A DNA stretch of 43,193 bases from Pseudomonas juntendi (GCF_009932375.1 NZ_BLJG01000085.1:1-43193), one strand, 5' to 3'. Shown: positions 26,958-37,806, counted from the first letter of the stretch. The notes: a model not told the origin generated them from the letters alone. Translations and numbers: made by a program.

Positions 26958-27422
26958 TCAGTGCTCGTTCTGTACGTCCAGGACAACCTGGTACAAGGCC
27001 TCGTTGCTGGTGGCCGAACGCAAGCGATCACGCACGTCCTTGCGGTCGAGCATGCTGGCGATCTGGCGCAGCAGTTCCAGGTGGGCATCGGTGGCGGCTT
27101 CAGGGACCAGCAGGACGAACAGCAAGTCTACCGGCGCGCCATCGATGGCATCGTAATCGATGGGTGCTTCCAGGTGCAGCAGGGCGCTGACTGGCGCGGA
27201 GCAGCCTTCAAGCCGGCAGTGCGGAATGGCGATGCCATTGCCGAAACCGGTTGAACCGAGTTTTTCCCGGGCGACCAGCTTTTCGAAGACGACTTGCATC
27301 TCCAGTTCCGGCACCTGTTCGGCGATGATGGTGGCGACCTTTTCCAGGGCGCGCTTCTTACTGCCGCCCGGCACGTTCACGAGGGAACGGCCGGGGGTCA
27401 GGATGGTTTCAAGTCGGATCAT
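26958..27422 (-). CDS. ptsN: PtsN, nitrogen-regulatory EIIA protein
   Basis: EIIA-Ntr, 154 residues, the regulatory end of the nitrogen PTS. The phosphorylated His68 is in [13 protein letters not shown]. No transporter domain is attached. Unphosphorylated PtsN modulates potassium transport and other targets in enteric bacteria, and in P. putida PtsN affects sigma-54 promoters such as Pu and polymer accumulation. It lies 12 bases after hpf in the rpoN cluster. Confidence 0.97.
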   Translation of the reverse strand: MIRLETILTPGRSLVNVPGGSKKRALEKVATIIAEQVPELEMQVVFEKLVAREKLGSTGFGNGIAIPHCRLEGCSAPVSALLHLEAPIDYDAIDGAPVDLLFVLLVPEAATDAHLELLRQIASMLDRKDVRDRLRSATSNEALYQVVLDVQNEH

Positions 27423-27434
27423 GGATGAGGGGGA

Positions 27435-27743
27435 TCAGCGGGCAGCTGCACCTTGCAGCAGGCTTTGCTGTTTTTCCTTGTGTTTTTTCAGTTGGCGGTC
27501 GAGCTTGTCGGCCAAGGCATCGATCGCTGCATACATATCTTCGTGTTCGGCGTTTGCTACCACTTCGCCGCCGGGAATCTGCAGGGTCGCCTCGACCTTC
27601 TGCTGCAGCTTCTCGACCTTCATGATGACCTGCACGTTGGTGATCTTGTCGAAGTGACTTTCCACGCGGGCGAGCTTTTCGAGCACGTAATCGCGCAGTG
27701 GCTGGGTGACTTCTACATGCTGTCCACTGATATTGACTTGCAT
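27435..27743 (-). CDS. hpf: Ribosome hibernation promoting factor, short form
   Basis: Short HPF/YhbH protein of 102 residues that occupies the mRNA channel of idle 30S subunits and stabilises 100S dimers together with RMF. The sequence MQVNISGQHVEVTQPLRDYV and the beta-strand-helix pattern to about residue 95 are typical. The ATG at 27743 has AGGAG seven bases upstream; an open extension to 27800 lacks homology. It follows rpoN after a gap containing a hairpin. Confidence 0.95.
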   Translation of the reverse strand: MQVNISGQHVEVTQPLRDYVLEKLARVESHFDKITNVQVIMKVEKLQQKVEATLQIPGGEVVANAEHEDMYAAIDALADKLDRQLKKHKEKQQSLLQGAAAR

Positions 27744-27775
27744 ACAGCTTCTCCTGTGTTGCCCGTGCATAAAGA

Positions 27776-27794
27776 GGCAGGTCTTGCACCTGCC
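27776..27794 (-). other. Hairpin between rpoN and hpf
   Basis: GGCAGGT (27776-27782) pairs perfectly with ACCTGCC (27788-27794) around a 5-base loop. On the minus strand it is followed by TCTTTATG, a weak U-run. It may partly terminate rpoN transcription or protect the downstream hpf message. Confidence 0.5.
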
Positions 27795-27822
27795 CCGCAA
27801 ACGCTATGGCAGATCTCAGGGG

Positions 27823-29316
27823 CTACATCAGTCGCTTGCGCTCACTCGACGGTGCGATGCCGAGAGACTCGCGGTACTTGGCGACGGTGCGACGGGCCAC
27901 CTGGATGCCTTGTGCCTCCAGTAAACCAGCGATCTTGCTGTCACTCAATGGCTTTTTCTGATTTTCCGCTGCAACCAGTTTCTTGATGATCGCGCGGATC
28001 GCTGTAGACGAGCATTCTCCGCCTTCGGAGGTGCTGACGTGGCTGGAGAAAAAGTATTTCAGTTCGTAGATGCCGCGGGGCGTGTGCATGTATTTCTGCG
28101 TGGTCACCCGGGAAATGGTCGACTCGTGCATGCCCACCGCTTCGGCAATGTCATGCAGCACCAGCGGTTTCATCGCTTCGTCGCCATGATCGAGGAAGCC
28201 GCGCTGATGCTCGACGATCTGCGTGGCGACTTTCATCAGGGTTTCGTTGCGGCTTTGCAGGCTCTTGATGAACCAGCGCGCCTCCTGCAGCTGGTTGCGC
28301 ATGAAGGTGTTGTCGGCACTGGTGTCGGCGCGGCGCACGAAGCCGGCGTATTGAGCGTTCACGCGCAGGCGCGGGATGGCTTCCTGGTTCAGTTCCACCA
28401 GCCAGCGGTCGCTGTCCTTGCGCACGATCACGTCCGGTACCACGTACTCGGGCTCGCTGGACTCGATCTGCGAACCCGGGCGCGGGTTGAGGCTTTGCAC
28501 CAGTTCGATCACCTGGCGCAGTTCGTCTTCCTTGATTTTCATGCGGCGCATGAGCTGGCTGTAGTCGCGGCTGCCGAGCAAGTCGATGAAATCGCTGACC
28601 AGCCGTTTCGCCTCGTTCAGCCACGGCGTGCTGGCAGGCAGCTGGCGCAGTTGCAGCAACAGGCACTCGCCAAGGGTGCGTGCCGCGACGCCTGCCGGTT
28701 CGAACTGCTGAATGCGGTGCAGCACCGCTTCGACTTCGTCCAGCTCGATATCCAGCTCCGGGTCGAAGCCAGCGCAGATTTCTTCGAGGGTGTCTTCCAA
28801 GTACCCTTGGCCGTTGATGCTGTCGATCAGGGTCACGGCGATCAGGCGGTCGGTATCCGACATCGGCGCCAGGTTCAGTTGCCACAGCAGGTGGCTTTGC
28901 AGGCTTTCGCCGGCCGATGTCCGCGTGGTGAAGTCCCACTCGTCGTCATCGTTGCTCGGCAGGCTGCTGGCGCTGGTCTGGTAGATGTCTTCCCAGGCGG
29001 TGTCGACCGGCAGCTCGTTGGGGATGCGCTCGCTCCATTCACCGTCTTCGAGGTTGTCGGCACTGACCGTGCTTTCCTGGAAGCTGTTGTCCTGAACGTC
29101 GGCGGCCGGCTTGTTCTCGGCGTTGTCGGCCATCGGGTCGCTGTTGTCGAAGTCGTCGCCGTCTTCCTGGCGTTCGAGCATCGGGTTCGACTCCAGCGCC
29201 TCCTGGATTTCCTGTTGGAGGTCCAGGGTGGAAAGCTGGAGCAGGCGGATGGCCTGTTGCAACTGCGGTGTCATCGTCAGTTGCTGGCCCATTTTTAGGA
29301 CGAGCGATGGTTTCAT
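27823..29316 (-). CDS. rpoN: RNA polymerase sigma-54 factor RpoN
   Basis: Alternative sigma factor for -24/-12 promoters that need enhancer-binding activators. The 497 residues show the Gln/Leu-rich region I ([20 protein letters not shown]), an acidic region II (about 50-120), the core-binding and HTH regions, and the RpoN box [10 protein letters not shown] at 474-483 that reads the -24 element. In Pseudomonas it controls nitrogen use, motility and catabolic operons. It has its own promoter in the lptB-rpoN gap. The nearby PTS genes modulate sigma-54 output. Confidence 0.98.
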   Translation of the reverse strand: MKPSLVLKMGQQLTMTPQLQQAIRLLQLSTLDLQQEIQEALESNPMLERQEDGDDFDNSDPMADNAENKPAADVQDNSFQESTVSADNLEDGEWSERIPNELPVDTAWEDIYQTSASSLPSNDDDEWDFTTRTSAGESLQSHLLWQLNLAPMSDTDRLIAVTLIDSINGQGYLEDTLEEICAGFDPELDIELDEVEAVLHRIQQFEPAGVAARTLGECLLLQLRQLPASTPWLNEAKRLVSDFIDLLGSRDYSQLMRRMKIKEDELRQVIELVQSLNPRPGSQIESSEPEYVVPDVIVRKDSDRWLVELNQEAIPRLRVNAQYAGFVRRADTSADNTFMRNQLQEARWFIKSLQSRNETLMKVATQIVEHQRGFLDHGDEAMKPLVLHDIAEAVGMHESTISRVTTQKYMHTPRGIYELKYFFSSHVSTSEGGECSSTAIRAIIKKLVAAENQKKPLSDSKIAGLLEAQGIQVARRTVAKYRESLGIAPSSERKRLM

Positions 29317-29409
29317 GGCTGGGGCTTAATACCTTGTTCGCCGGCGCGCATGCGCCATCCACTACACGAGGGCGCCGGGGCGCCAGATCAAGCAAGTTTT
29401 ATGCCTTAA

Positions 29410-29439
29410 ATTGTAGCGTTTGCCTAGAGTACGTAACAA
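29410..29439 (-). promoter_or_regulatory. Sigma-70 promoter of rpoN
   Basis: On the minus strand, TTGTTA (29439-29434) and TACAAT (29415-29410) are 18 bases apart, matching four and five of six consensus positions. Transcription would start near 29403, leaving a leader of about 85 bases before the rpoN ATG. The leader contains a GGCGCC-rich stretch that can fold. Confidence 0.6.
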
Positions 29440-29488
29440 TTTTAACCCTGAGTACAGGGCAGGTTGCAGTACTCCAGGCAGGAGTGGG

Positions 29489-30214
29489 TCAGAGCCGGAA
29501 CTCGTGGCCCAGGTAAACCTCTTTGACCAGTTCGTTGGCCAGGATGGTTTCGGCGTCGCCTTCGGCGATCAGCCGGCCATCGTTGACGATGTAGGCGGTC
29601 TCGCAGATATCCAGGGTTTCGCGCACGTTGTGGTCCGTGATCAGCACACCGATACCCTTGGCCTTGAGGTGGTGGATGATCTGCTTGATGTCGCCGACCG
29701 AGATCGGGTCCACGCCGGCGAAGGGTTCGTCCAGCAGGATGAACTTGGGCGCGGTCGCCAGGGCGCGGGCGATCTCGACACGGCGGCGTTCGCCACCGGA
29801 CAGGCTCATGCCGAGGTTGTCGCGGATGTGGCTGATGTGGAACTCCTGCAGCAGGCTTTCCAGTTCCTTGCGCCGGCCATCGCGGTCGAGGTCCTTGCGG
29901 GTCTCGAGGATGGCCATGATGTTGTCGGCCACCGAAAGCTTGCGGAAGATCGAGGCTTCCTGCGGCAGGTAGCCGATGCCGGCGCGCGCGCGGCCGTGCA
30001 TGGGCTGGTGACTGACATCGAGGTTGTCGATCAGTACACGACCCTGCTCGGCCTGGACCAGGCCGACGATCATGTAGAAGCAGGTGGTCTTGCCGGCACC
30101 GTTCGGGCCGAGCAATCCGACGATCTGGCCGCTGTCGATCGACAGGCTGACATCACGTACGACCTGGCGCCCCTTGTAGCTTTTGGCCAGGTGCTGGGCT
30201 TTTAGGGTTGCCAT
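29489..30214 (-). CDS. lptB: LptB, ATPase of the LPS exporter
   Basis: Cytoplasmic ABC ATPase (241 residues) that powers LPS extraction by LptB2FG. Walker A is GPNGAGKT (36-43), the signature is LSGGERRR and Walker B is [13 protein letters not shown]. The C-terminal YLGHEFRL is typical of LptB. It directly abuts lptA. LptF and LptG are normally encoded elsewhere and are not in this window. Confidence 0.98.
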   Translation of the reverse strand: MATLKAQHLAKSYKGRQVVRDVSLSIDSGQIVGLLGPNGAGKTTCFYMIVGLVQAEQGRVLIDNLDVSHQPMHGRARAGIGYLPQEASIFRKLSVADNIMAILETRKDLDRDGRRKELESLLQEFHISHIRDNLGMSLSGGERRRVEIARALATAPKFILLDEPFAGVDPISVGDIKQIIHHLKAKGIGVLITDHNVRETLDICETAYIVNDGRLIAEGDAETILANELVKEVYLGHEFRL

Positions 30215-30739
30215 TTACTCGGCCTTCTTCTTGGGCTGGATCACCATGTCGATGCGCTGACGTGGCTGGGTCACGTTACCGCCACGGCCGGCGGTAGCCA
30301 CCTGCGACTTGGTGTTGTAGACGATCTTCTCGCCCTCGGTGGTGTTGCCCTCGTTCTCGACCTTGGCGCGGTCGGTGAGGATCACGGTGTCTTTTTGCGC
30401 CTGGTACTGGATGGTCACTGCCCAGCCCTTCATCTTGTCGGGCTTGGCGGCGCTCTGCTGCTGCTCGAAGTAGGCCAGGTTGCCAACCGAAGTGACCACG
30501 TCGATGTCGCCGTTGGCGGCGCGGGTCATGGTCACGGTATTGCCTTTGATCATCATCGAGCCTTGAGTGATGATCACGTCACCGGTGTACGTCGCGACAC
30601 CCTGCTTGTCGTCCAGATGCGCGTTGTCGGCCTGGATGCGGATTGGCTGGTCACGGTCATTCGGCAGGGCGAAGGCGCTCGCGCTTCCCAGTGCTGCGCT
30701 CAGGCTGAGCAAAAGGGGGAGGGTTTTAACGAGCCTCAT
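30215..30739 (-). CDS. lptA: LptA, periplasmic LPS bridge protein
   Basis: Periplasmic protein of 174 residues that oligomerises into the beta-jellyroll bridge carrying LPS between LptC and LptD. An N-terminal signal peptide (about 1-24, ending SASAFA) precedes the OstA-like domain with DKQGVATYTGDVIITQGSM. The Lys-rich end (PKKKAE) is typical of pseudomonads. The start lies inside the end of lptC (14-base overlap) and its stop adjoins lptB. Confidence 0.95.
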   Translation of the reverse strand: MRLVKTLPLLLSLSAALGSASAFALPNDRDQPIRIQADNAHLDDKQGVATYTGDVIITQGSMMIKGNTVTMTRAANGDIDVVTSVGNLAYFEQQQSAAKPDKMKGWAVTIQYQAQKDTVILTDRAKVENEGNTTEGEKIVYNTKSQVATAGRGGNVTQPRQRIDMVIQPKKKAE

Positions 30740-31298
30740 ACTGTCCTCTTACGTTAGAGAGCAAGTCCATCTTGCCTTCTTTCAAATACGCTTTCATGCC
30801 CTTGCCCGTGGTTGTGCCACCGGCGCCGTCGATTCTAACGGCTTGCTCGGTCTGCGCATATTGCTTCTGCGGGAATACGGTCATGCGTGAGCTGGTGATG
30901 ATGGTGTCGCGTTGCTTTTCGTCGGTGCGGGCAACGCGGACCTTGTTGATCAGTTCGACCTCGTTGCCGTCCGGGCTGACCTCGGCGCGCTCGCTCTGAA
31001 CATGCCACGGGTATTCGGTGCCGCGGTAAAGGCGCAGGTCGGGCGTGGTCACCAGGGTAACTTCGGTCGCCTTGACGTGCTCGACCTTGTCGGCGGTCAT
31101 TTCGTACTGCAATTTGCCGTCCGGCAAGAACTGCACACTATGGGCGTTGATCGCATAGTAGTCGATGGCGCTCTCGTCGACCTGGGCCACAGGCTGGTCG
31201 AGGAAGCTTTCAGGGCTGACATTCCAGTAGCCAATGGCAGCGAGCACGGCAGCAATCACCGCCAGCAGCGCAATATTGCGAACCTTCTTGCTGAACAT
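30726..31298 (-). CDS. lptC: LptC, membrane-anchored LPS transport protein
   Basis: Bitopic inner-membrane protein of 190 residues that receives LPS from LptB2FG and hands it to LptA. One N-terminal helix (about 8-25, NIALLAVIAAVLAAIGYW) is followed by a periplasmic jellyroll with SERAEVSPDGNEVELINKVR. It follows kdsC by eight bases and overlaps lptA, consistent with one kdsD-kdsC-lptCAB unit. Confidence 0.95.
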   Translation of the reverse strand: MFSKKVRNIALLAVIAAVLAAIGYWNVSPESFLDQPVAQVDESAIDYYAINAHSVQFLPDGKLQYEMTADKVEHVKATEVTLVTTPDLRLYRGTEYPWHVQSERAEVSPDGNEVELINKVRVARTDEKQRDTIITSSRMTVFPQKQYAQTEQAVRIDGAGGTTTGKGMKAYLKEGKMDLLSNVRGQYEAR

Positions 31299-31306
31299 GG
31301 GCGGCC

Positions 31307-31831
31307 TTACAAGTAGTTGGCGTTGGCAGCGTCCAGGGTGCCCTGGGCCTGCATGATCAGTTCGCAGAACTCGCGGGCAGCGCCTTCGCCGCCGCGCGCC
31401 TGGGTCACGCCGTGGGCATGCTGGCGAACGAAGGGCGCGGCGTTGGCCACTGCCATACCCAGACCGACGCGGCGAATCACCGGCAGGTCGGGCAGGTCGT
31501 CGCCCAGGTAGGCGACCTGTTCATAGCTTAGGCCGAGTTCGGCAAGCAGCCCGTCAAGAACCACCAATTTGTCTTCGCGGCCCTGAAACAGGTGCGCGAT
31601 ACCCAGGTTCGCAGCCCGCCGCTCGACCACCGGGGTCTTGCGCCCGCTGATGATGGCCGTGGTCACGCCCGACGCCATGAGCATCTTGATGCCCTGGCCG
31701 TCGAGGGTATTGAAGGTCTTGAATTCGCTGCCGTCTTCGAGAAAGTACAGTCGCCCATCGGTCAGTACGCCGTCGACATCGAACACGGCCAGCTTGATGG
31801 CCTGGCCACGTTGCATGAGATTCTGGCTCAT
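31307..31831 (-). CDS. kdsC: KdsC, 3-deoxy-D-manno-octulosonate 8-phosphate phosphatase
   Basis: HAD-family phosphatase (174 residues) that releases Kdo from Kdo-8-phosphate for LPS inner core synthesis. The nucleophile pair is Asp18 and Asp20 in FDVDGVLTDGR, and the late acidic motif is YLGDDLPDLPV. It has no cap domain, as usual for tetrameric KdsC. AGGAG stands seven bases before ATG 31831; a GTG at 31834 is also in frame. It overlaps the kdsD stop by one base, suggesting coupling. Confidence 0.96.
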   Translation of the reverse strand: MSQNLMQRGQAIKLAVFDVDGVLTDGRLYFLEDGSEFKTFNTLDGQGIKMLMASGVTTAIISGRKTPVVERRAANLGIAHLFQGREDKLVVLDGLLAELGLSYEQVAYLGDDLPDLPVIRRVGLGMAVANAAPFVRQHAHGVTQARGGEGAAREFCELIMQAQGTLDAANANYL

Positions 31832-32805
31832 CACATAACTCCTGCACGCAACAGGTCGTGCATGTTCAGGGCACCTGTCGGCCGGTCGTCCTGGTCGACG
31901 ACCACCAGTGCGTTGATTTTGTTGTCTTCCATGATTTTAAGGGCCTCGGCGGCGAGCATTTCGGCCCGTGCAGTTTTGCCATGCACGGTCATGACGTGGT
32001 CGATCAACGTGGTATGCACGTCGATATTGCGGTCCAGGCTGCGGCGCAAGTCGCCATCGGTGAAGATACCGGCCAGCTTGCCGTCTGCCTCGAGCACAGC
32101 GGTCATGCCCAGCCCTTTGCGCGACATTTCCAGCAGGGCATCCTTGAGCAACGTGCCACGCAGCACCTTGGGCAACTGGTCACCGCTGTGCATCACATGC
32201 TCGACCTTCAGCAGCAGCCGCCGCCCCAAGGCGCCGCCAGGGTGCGAAAAGGCGAAGTCCTCGGCAGTGAACCCGCGCGCTTCGAGCAGGGCAATGGCCA
32301 GCGCGTCACCCAGCACCAGTGCCGCAGTGGTCGAGGAGGTAGGGGCAAGGTTCAGCGGGCAGGCCTCCTGTGCGACCCGGGCATCCAGGTTCACCTCTGC
32401 TGCCTGGGCCAGGGTGGAATCCGGGTTGCCGGTAAGGCTGATGAGGGTGATGCCCAGGCGCTTGACCAGCGGCAGCAACGTGACGATCTCGGCCGTGCTG
32501 CCTGAGTTGGACAGCGCCAGGATGATATCGTTGCCGGTGATCATGCCCATGTCGCCATGGCTGGCTTCGGCCGGGTGCACGAAAAACGCGGGGGTGCCGG
32601 TGCTGGCGAGGGTCGCGGCAATTTTGTTGCCGATATGCCCGGACTTGCCCATGCCAAGCACCACGACGCGGCCCTGGCTGGCCAGGATCAGTTCGCAGGC
32701 TTTGACGAAATGCTCGTCGATGCGCGCCAGCAGGCCCTCTACGGCCTCGAGTTCCAGGCGCACGGTGCGCTGTGCGGATTGAATCAGCTCGCTGGATTGG
32801 CTCAT
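31831..32805 (-). CDS. kdsD: KdsD, D-arabinose 5-phosphate isomerase
   Basis: Isomerises ribulose-5-phosphate to arabinose-5-phosphate, the first step toward Kdo. The 324 residues hold an N-terminal SIS domain (about 40-175, with VVVLGMGKSGHIGNKIAATL and ALSNSGSTAEIV) and two C-terminal CBS domains (about 205-324). The length and domain order match KdsD. It is the first gene of the kds-lpt run and is divergent from mlaF. Confidence 0.97.
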   Translation of the reverse strand: MSQSSELIQSAQRTVRLELEAVEGLLARIDEHFVKACELILASQGRVVVLGMGKSGHIGNKIAATLASTGTPAFFVHPAEASHGDMGMITGNDIILALSNSGSTAEIVTLLPLVKRLGITLISLTGNPDSTLAQAAEVNLDARVAQEACPLNLAPTSSTTAALVLGDALAIALLEARGFTAEDFAFSHPGGALGRRLLLKVEHVMHSGDQLPKVLRGTLLKDALLEMSRKGLGMTAVLEADGKLAGIFTDGDLRRSLDRNIDVHTTLIDHVMTVHGKTARAEMLAAEALKIMEDNKINALVVVDQDDRPTGALNMHDLLRAGVM

Positions 32806-32838
32806 GTCGATAAAGCACTGCCTGATGAAAAGTCGGCG

Positions 32839-32844
32839 ATTATA
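32839..32844 (-). promoter_or_regulatory. Candidate -10 element of the kdsD operon
   Basis: A perfect TATAAT lies on the minus strand, 34 bases upstream of the kdsD ATG. No good -35 is seen at 16-18 bases, so an activator or an extended contact may be needed. Inferred from the single motif. Confidence 0.4.
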
Positions 32845-32931
32845 GCCGCAATCGACGAAACCCTCACCTTTTCCATCTGCCTGGTCGGGGCGCCCCAGCC
32901 TGTCTCGTAGCTGAACGGGGCATGCATGACC

Positions 32932-32961
32932 TTGGGGGCGCGCGAGCAGCGGTGCTATAGT
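32932..32961 (+). promoter_or_regulatory. Candidate promoter of the mla operon
   Basis: TTGGGG (32932-32937) and TATAGT (32956-32961) are 18 bases apart. The -10 is strong (five of six) and the -35 weak. Transcription would start near 32968, about 84 bases ahead of mlaF. Confidence 0.5.
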
Positions 32962-33051
32962 TCGCCGCTATTCGGCCTGCCAAGGGCGCGTGTGCCTTCT
33001 GCAGGGAGGCTGGCGTCCATAAGGACGAGGCTGCATCAGCAAGGAGTCTAG

Positions 33052-33861
33052 ATGAGTGTGGATAGCGCCTACGCGGTGGAATTGAAGGGTGTTACCTTCA
33101 AGCGCGGTTCGCGTAGCATTTTCAGCAACGTCGATATTCGCATCCCGCGCGGCAAGGTCACCGGCATCATGGGGCCATCGGGTTGCGGCAAGACCACGTT
33201 GCTTCGCCTGATGGGCGCGCAGCTGCGCCCCGCCAGTGGTGAGGTATGGGTCGCCGGGCAGAATCTGCCGACGCTGTCGCGCAGCGACCTGTTCGACGCC
33301 CGCAAGCAGATGGGCGTGCTGTTTCAGAGCGGCGCGCTGTTCACCGACCTCGATGTGTTCGAGAACGTCGCATTTCCGCTGCGCGTGCATACCCAGCTTG
33401 CAGACGACATGATCCGTGACATCGTGTTGATGAAACTGCAGGCCGTGGGGCTTCGTGGGGCCATCGACCTGATGCCCGATGAGCTGTCCGGTGGCATGAA
33501 GCGCCGCGTGGCGCTGGCCCGGGCAATCGCCCTGGACCCGCAGATCCTCATGTACGACGAGCCGTTCGTCGGGCAGGACCCTATTGCCATGGGGGTACTG
33601 GTGCGCTTGATCCGCCTGCTCAACGATGCCTTGGGCATTACCAGCATCGTGGTGTCCCATGACCTCGCAGAAACCGCCAGCATCGCCGACTACATCTATG
33701 TGGTGGGCGACGGTCAGGTGCTGGGGCAGGGTACCCCCGATGAGCTGATGGGCTCGGACAACCCGCGGATCCGCCAGTTCATGAAAGGCGACCCGGATGG
33801 CCCGGTGCCGTTCCATTTCCCTGCGCCTGACTACAGCGCCGACCTGCTGGGGGCGCGTTGA
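33052..33861 (+). CDS. mlaF: MlaF (Ttg2A), ATPase of the phospholipid retrograde transporter
   Basis: Cytoplasmic ABC ATPase of the MlaFEDB complex, which maintains outer-membrane lipid asymmetry; it was earlier named Ttg2A in P. putida for a link with toluene tolerance. The 269 residues show Walker A GPSGCGKT (41-48), signature [14 protein letters not shown] and Walker [14 protein letters not shown], the GQDP variant being typical of MlaF. AAGGAG lies five bases before the ATG. It heads mlaFEDCB, with the next start overlapping its stop. Confidence 0.97.
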   Translation: MSVDSAYAVELKGVTFKRGSRSIFSNVDIRIPRGKVTGIMGPSGCGKTTLLRLMGAQLRPASGEVWVAGQNLPTLSRSDLFDARKQMGVLFQSGALFTDLDVFENVAFPLRVHTQLADDMIRDIVLMKLQAVGLRGAIDLMPDELSGGMKRRVALARAIALDPQILMYDEPFVGQDPIAMGVLVRLIRLLNDALGITSIVVSHDLAETASIADYIYVVGDGQVLGQGTPDELMGSDNPRIRQFMKGDPDGPVPFHFPAPDYSADLLGAR

Positions 33862-34658
33862 TGCGCAGAAAATCCTTACTCGAACGTGTCCGGCTGCTGG
33901 GCCGCTCGGCCATCGACGTGGTGGCGGTACTCGGGCGTTCCTGCCTGTTCCTGTACCATGCCCTGGTCGGGCGGGGCGGCATTGGCGGTGGCTTCCAGCT
34001 GCTGACCAGGCAGCTGTACTCGGTGGGCGTGCTGTCGCTGGCGATCGTCGTCGTGTCCGGGGTGTTCATCGGCATGGTGCTGGCGCTGCAGGGCTACAGC
34101 ATCCTCACCAAGTACGGCTCCGAGCAGGCCGTGGGCCAGATGGTGGCCCTGACCCTGTTGCGCGAGCTTGGGCCGGTGGTCACGGCGTTGCTGTTCGCAG
34201 GCCGTGCCGGTTCTGCACTGACTGCCGAAATCGGCAACATGAAGTCCACCGAGCAGTTGTCCAGCCTGGAGATGATCGGCGTCGACCCGCTCAAGTACAT
34301 CGTGGCGCCACGCTTGTGGGCCGGTTTCATCTCGTTGCCGCTGCTGGCGCTGATCTTCAGTGTGGTCGGTATCTGGGGGGGCTCGTGGGTCGCCGTGGAC
34401 TGGCTGGGCGTATACGAGGGCTCGTTCTGGGCCAACATGCAGAACAGTGTTTCGTTCACCGACGACGTGCTCAACGGGTTGATCAAGAGCCTGGTGTTCG
34501 CATTCGTCGCGACCTGGATCGCCGTATTCCAGGGGTACGACTGTGAGCCCACTTCAGAAGGGATCAGCCGTGCAACCACCAAGACCGTGGTCTATGCCTC
34601 GTTGGCAGTGCTGGGTCTGGACTTTATTCTGACCGCCTTGATGTTTGGAGATTTCTGA
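33861..34658 (+). CDS. mlaE: MlaE (Ttg2B), permease of the phospholipid transporter
   Basis: Inner-membrane permease of 265 residues with about five helices. Family motifs include [40 protein letters not shown] and [20 protein letters not shown]. MlaE dimerises beneath the MlaD hexamer and passes phospholipids. It starts at the overlapping TGATG with mlaF and ends with the same overlap to mlaD, so the three are probably translated in step. Confidence 0.97.
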   Translation: MRRKSLLERVRLLGRSAIDVVAVLGRSCLFLYHALVGRGGIGGGFQLLTRQLYSVGVLSLAIVVVSGVFIGMVLALQGYSILTKYGSEQAVGQMVALTLLRELGPVVTALLFAGRAGSALTAEIGNMKSTEQLSSLEMIGVDPLKYIVAPRLWAGFISLPLLALIFSVVGIWGGSWVAVDWLGVYEGSFWANMQNSVSFTDDVLNGLIKSLVFAFVATWIAVFQGYDCEPTSEGISRATTKTVVYASLAVLGLDFILTALMFGDF

Positions 34659-35143
34659 TGCAAAACCGCACCCTGGAAATCGGTGTCGGCCTGTTCCTGC
34701 TGGCCGGGATCCTGGCGCTGCTGCTGCTGGCCCTGCGTGTCAGCGGGCTGTCGGCCAGCCCGAGCAGCGATACCTATAAAGTTTATGCTTATTTCGACAA
34801 TATCGCCGGTTTGACGGTCAGAGCCAAGGTGACCATGGCGGGCGTGACCATCGGCAAGGTCACCGCCATCGATCTGGACCGTGATTCCTATACCGGTCGG
34901 GTGACCCTGCAGCTGGACAAGTCGGTGGACAACCTGCCGACCGACTCCACTGCCTCGATCCTGACCGCCGGTCTGCTCGGCGAGAAGTACATCGGTATCA
35001 GCGTGGGCGGTGAGGAAGACGTGCTCAAGGATGGCTCGACCATTCACGACACCCAGTCTGCCCTGGTGCTGGAAGACCTGATAGGCAAGTTCCTGCTCAA
35101 CTCCGTTGGCAAGGAACCGAAAGAAGCGCAACCGGCTAATTGA
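34658..35143 (+). CDS. mlaD: MlaD (Ttg2C), MCE-domain lipid-binding subunit
   Basis: Periplasmic MCE-domain protein anchored by one N-terminal helix (about 5-28), 161 residues. The MCE domain (about 38-118) contains VYAYFDNIAGLTVRAKVTMA and the pore-loop region LLGEKYIGISVGG. Six copies form a ring that accepts lipid from MlaC. The C-terminal helical tail is short. It overlaps the mlaE stop. Confidence 0.96.
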   Translation: MQNRTLEIGVGLFLLAGILALLLLALRVSGLSASPSSDTYKVYAYFDNIAGLTVRAKVTMAGVTIGKVTAIDLDRDSYTGRVTLQLDKSVDNLPTDSTASILTAGLLGEKYIGISVGGEEDVLKDGSTIHDTQSALVLEDLIGKFLLNSVGKEPKEAQPAN

Positions 35144-35152
35144 GGAGTTTCC

Positions 35153-35800
35153 ATGATTTCGATCTTGCGACGTGGCCTGCTGGTGTTGCTGGCGGCTTTC
35201 CCCCTGATGACCTTGGCCGCGCAGTCGCCGCATGACGTGGTTCAGGGCACCACCACCGAGCTGCTGGGTGAACTCAAGGCCAACAAAGAGCAGTACAAGG
35301 CCAACCCACAAGCGTTCTACGACACCCTTGACCGGATTCTCGCGCCGGTGGTCGATGCCGACGGTGTTTCCCGCAGCATCATGACCGTCAAGTACTCGCG
35401 CAAGGCCACGCCCGAGCAGATGCAGCGCTTCCAGGAAAACTTCAAGCGCAGCCTGTTCCAGTTCTACGGCAATGCGTTGCTGGAGTACAACAACCAGGGC
35501 ATCGTCGTCGACCCGGCCAAGGCCGATGATGGCAAGCGCGCTTCGGTGGGCATGAAGGTTACCGGCAACAATGGCGCCGTGTACCCGGTGCAGTACACCC
35601 TGGAAAACCTGGGTGGCGAGTGGAAGGTGCGTAACGTCATCGTCAACGGCATCAACATCGGCAAGCTGTTCCGTGACCAGTTCGCCGACGCCATGCAGCG
35701 CAATGGCAACAACCTGGACAAGACCATCGACGGCTGGGCCGGCGAAGTGGCCAAGGCCAAGCAGGCCGCCGACAACTCGCCAGAAAAGGCGGTGAAATGA
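35153..35800 (+). CDS. mlaC: MlaC (Ttg2D), periplasmic phospholipid carrier
   Basis: Soluble periplasmic shuttle of 215 residues carrying phospholipids between the MlaA-porin complex at the outer membrane and MlaD. The signal peptide (about 1-22) ends near MTLAAQS. The mature part has the Tol_Tol_Ttg2 fold with VSRSIMTVKYSRKATPEQMQ and WKVRNVIVNGINIGKLFRDQ. GAGGAG precedes the start. MlaA is not encoded in this window. Confidence 0.96.
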   Translation: MISILRRGLLVLLAAFPLMTLAAQSPHDVVQGTTTELLGELKANKEQYKANPQAFYDTLDRILAPVVDADGVSRSIMTVKYSRKATPEQMQRFQENFKRSLFQFYGNALLEYNNQGIVVDPAKADDGKRASVGMKVTGNNGAVYPVQYTLENLGGEWKVRNVIVNGINIGKLFRDQFADAMQRNGNNLDKTIDGWAGEVAKAKQAADNSPEKAVK

Positions 35801-36099
35801 GTGAGGCCGCGGTAAGCATGGCTGAGCCGGGCGTGCTGAGCCTGTCCGGCGTGCTGGACTACCGCAGCGGGCCGCAGCTGCGCAAGCAAGGCAAGGCGCT
35901 GATCACTGCCAGCCGGGAGGCGCAATTGGTGCTCGATTGCACGGGCGTGCTGCGCTCCACCAGTGTCGGCCTGTCGTTGCTGCTGTCGTTCATGCGCGAT
36001 GCCCAGGCCACAGGCAAGGCCTGCCGGGTGCGGGGCATGCCCGACGACATGCGGGAAATTGCCGAGGTCTACGACCTCGATCAAGTGCTGGCGACCTGA
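35797..36099 (+). CDS. mlaB: MlaB (Ttg2E), STAS-domain subunit
   Basis: Cytoplasmic STAS-domain protein of 100 residues that binds MlaF and stabilises the transporter. The conserved CTGVLRSTSVGLSLLLSF is the STAS core loop with the Thr-Ser pair. The start overlaps the mlaC stop (ATGA). It is the last mla gene and is followed by a terminator. Confidence 0.94.
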   Translation: MSEAAVSMAEPGVLSLSGVLDYRSGPQLRKQGKALITASREAQLVLDCTGVLRSTSVGLSLLLSFMRDAQATGKACRVRGMPDDMREIAEVYDLDQVLAT

Positions 36100-36118
36100 T
36101 GGCCCGGCACGGATGACG

Positions 36119-36170
36119 GCCCCTCGGTCAGCGAAGCCCTCGTTGGGCTTCGCAGGCGAGGGGCTTTTTT
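36119..36170 (+). terminator. Nested-stem terminator after mlaB
   Basis: The outer stem GCCCCTCG (36119-36126) pairs with CGAGGGGC (36157-36164), and inside it GCGAAGCCC (36131-36139) pairs with GGGCTTCGC (36145-36153). Six T follow at once (36165-36170). Both stems are perfect. It separates mlaB from ibaG and murA. Confidence 0.85.
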
Positions 36171-36216
36171 GTATGATGGCCGACCCGTGCGCATCGGGCG
36201 CCGATTGAGGTTGAGC

Positions 36217-37745
<1,529 letters not shown>

Positions 37746-37785
37746 TCGCCCTCTGGTGCAAGGACGCACCGTTCGAATTGAAAGC

Positions 37786-37806
37786 GGCCAGGTCCAAGAC
37801 CTGGCC
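37786..37806 (+). other. Perfect hairpin in the murA-hisG gap
   Basis: GGCCAGGTC (37786-37794) pairs perfectly with GACCTGGCC (37798-37806) around a CAA loop. A flanking GCGGC/GCCGC pair (37784-37788 and 37815-37819) offers an alternative outer stem. No U-run and no His-codon leader peptide are present, so this is neither an ordinary terminator nor a classical his attenuator. Confidence 0.6.

Noticed and set aside
32806..33051. A sigma-54 promoter in the kdsD/mlaF region
   Set aside because: No TGGCAC-N5-TTGC pattern; ordinary -10 elements explain both directions.
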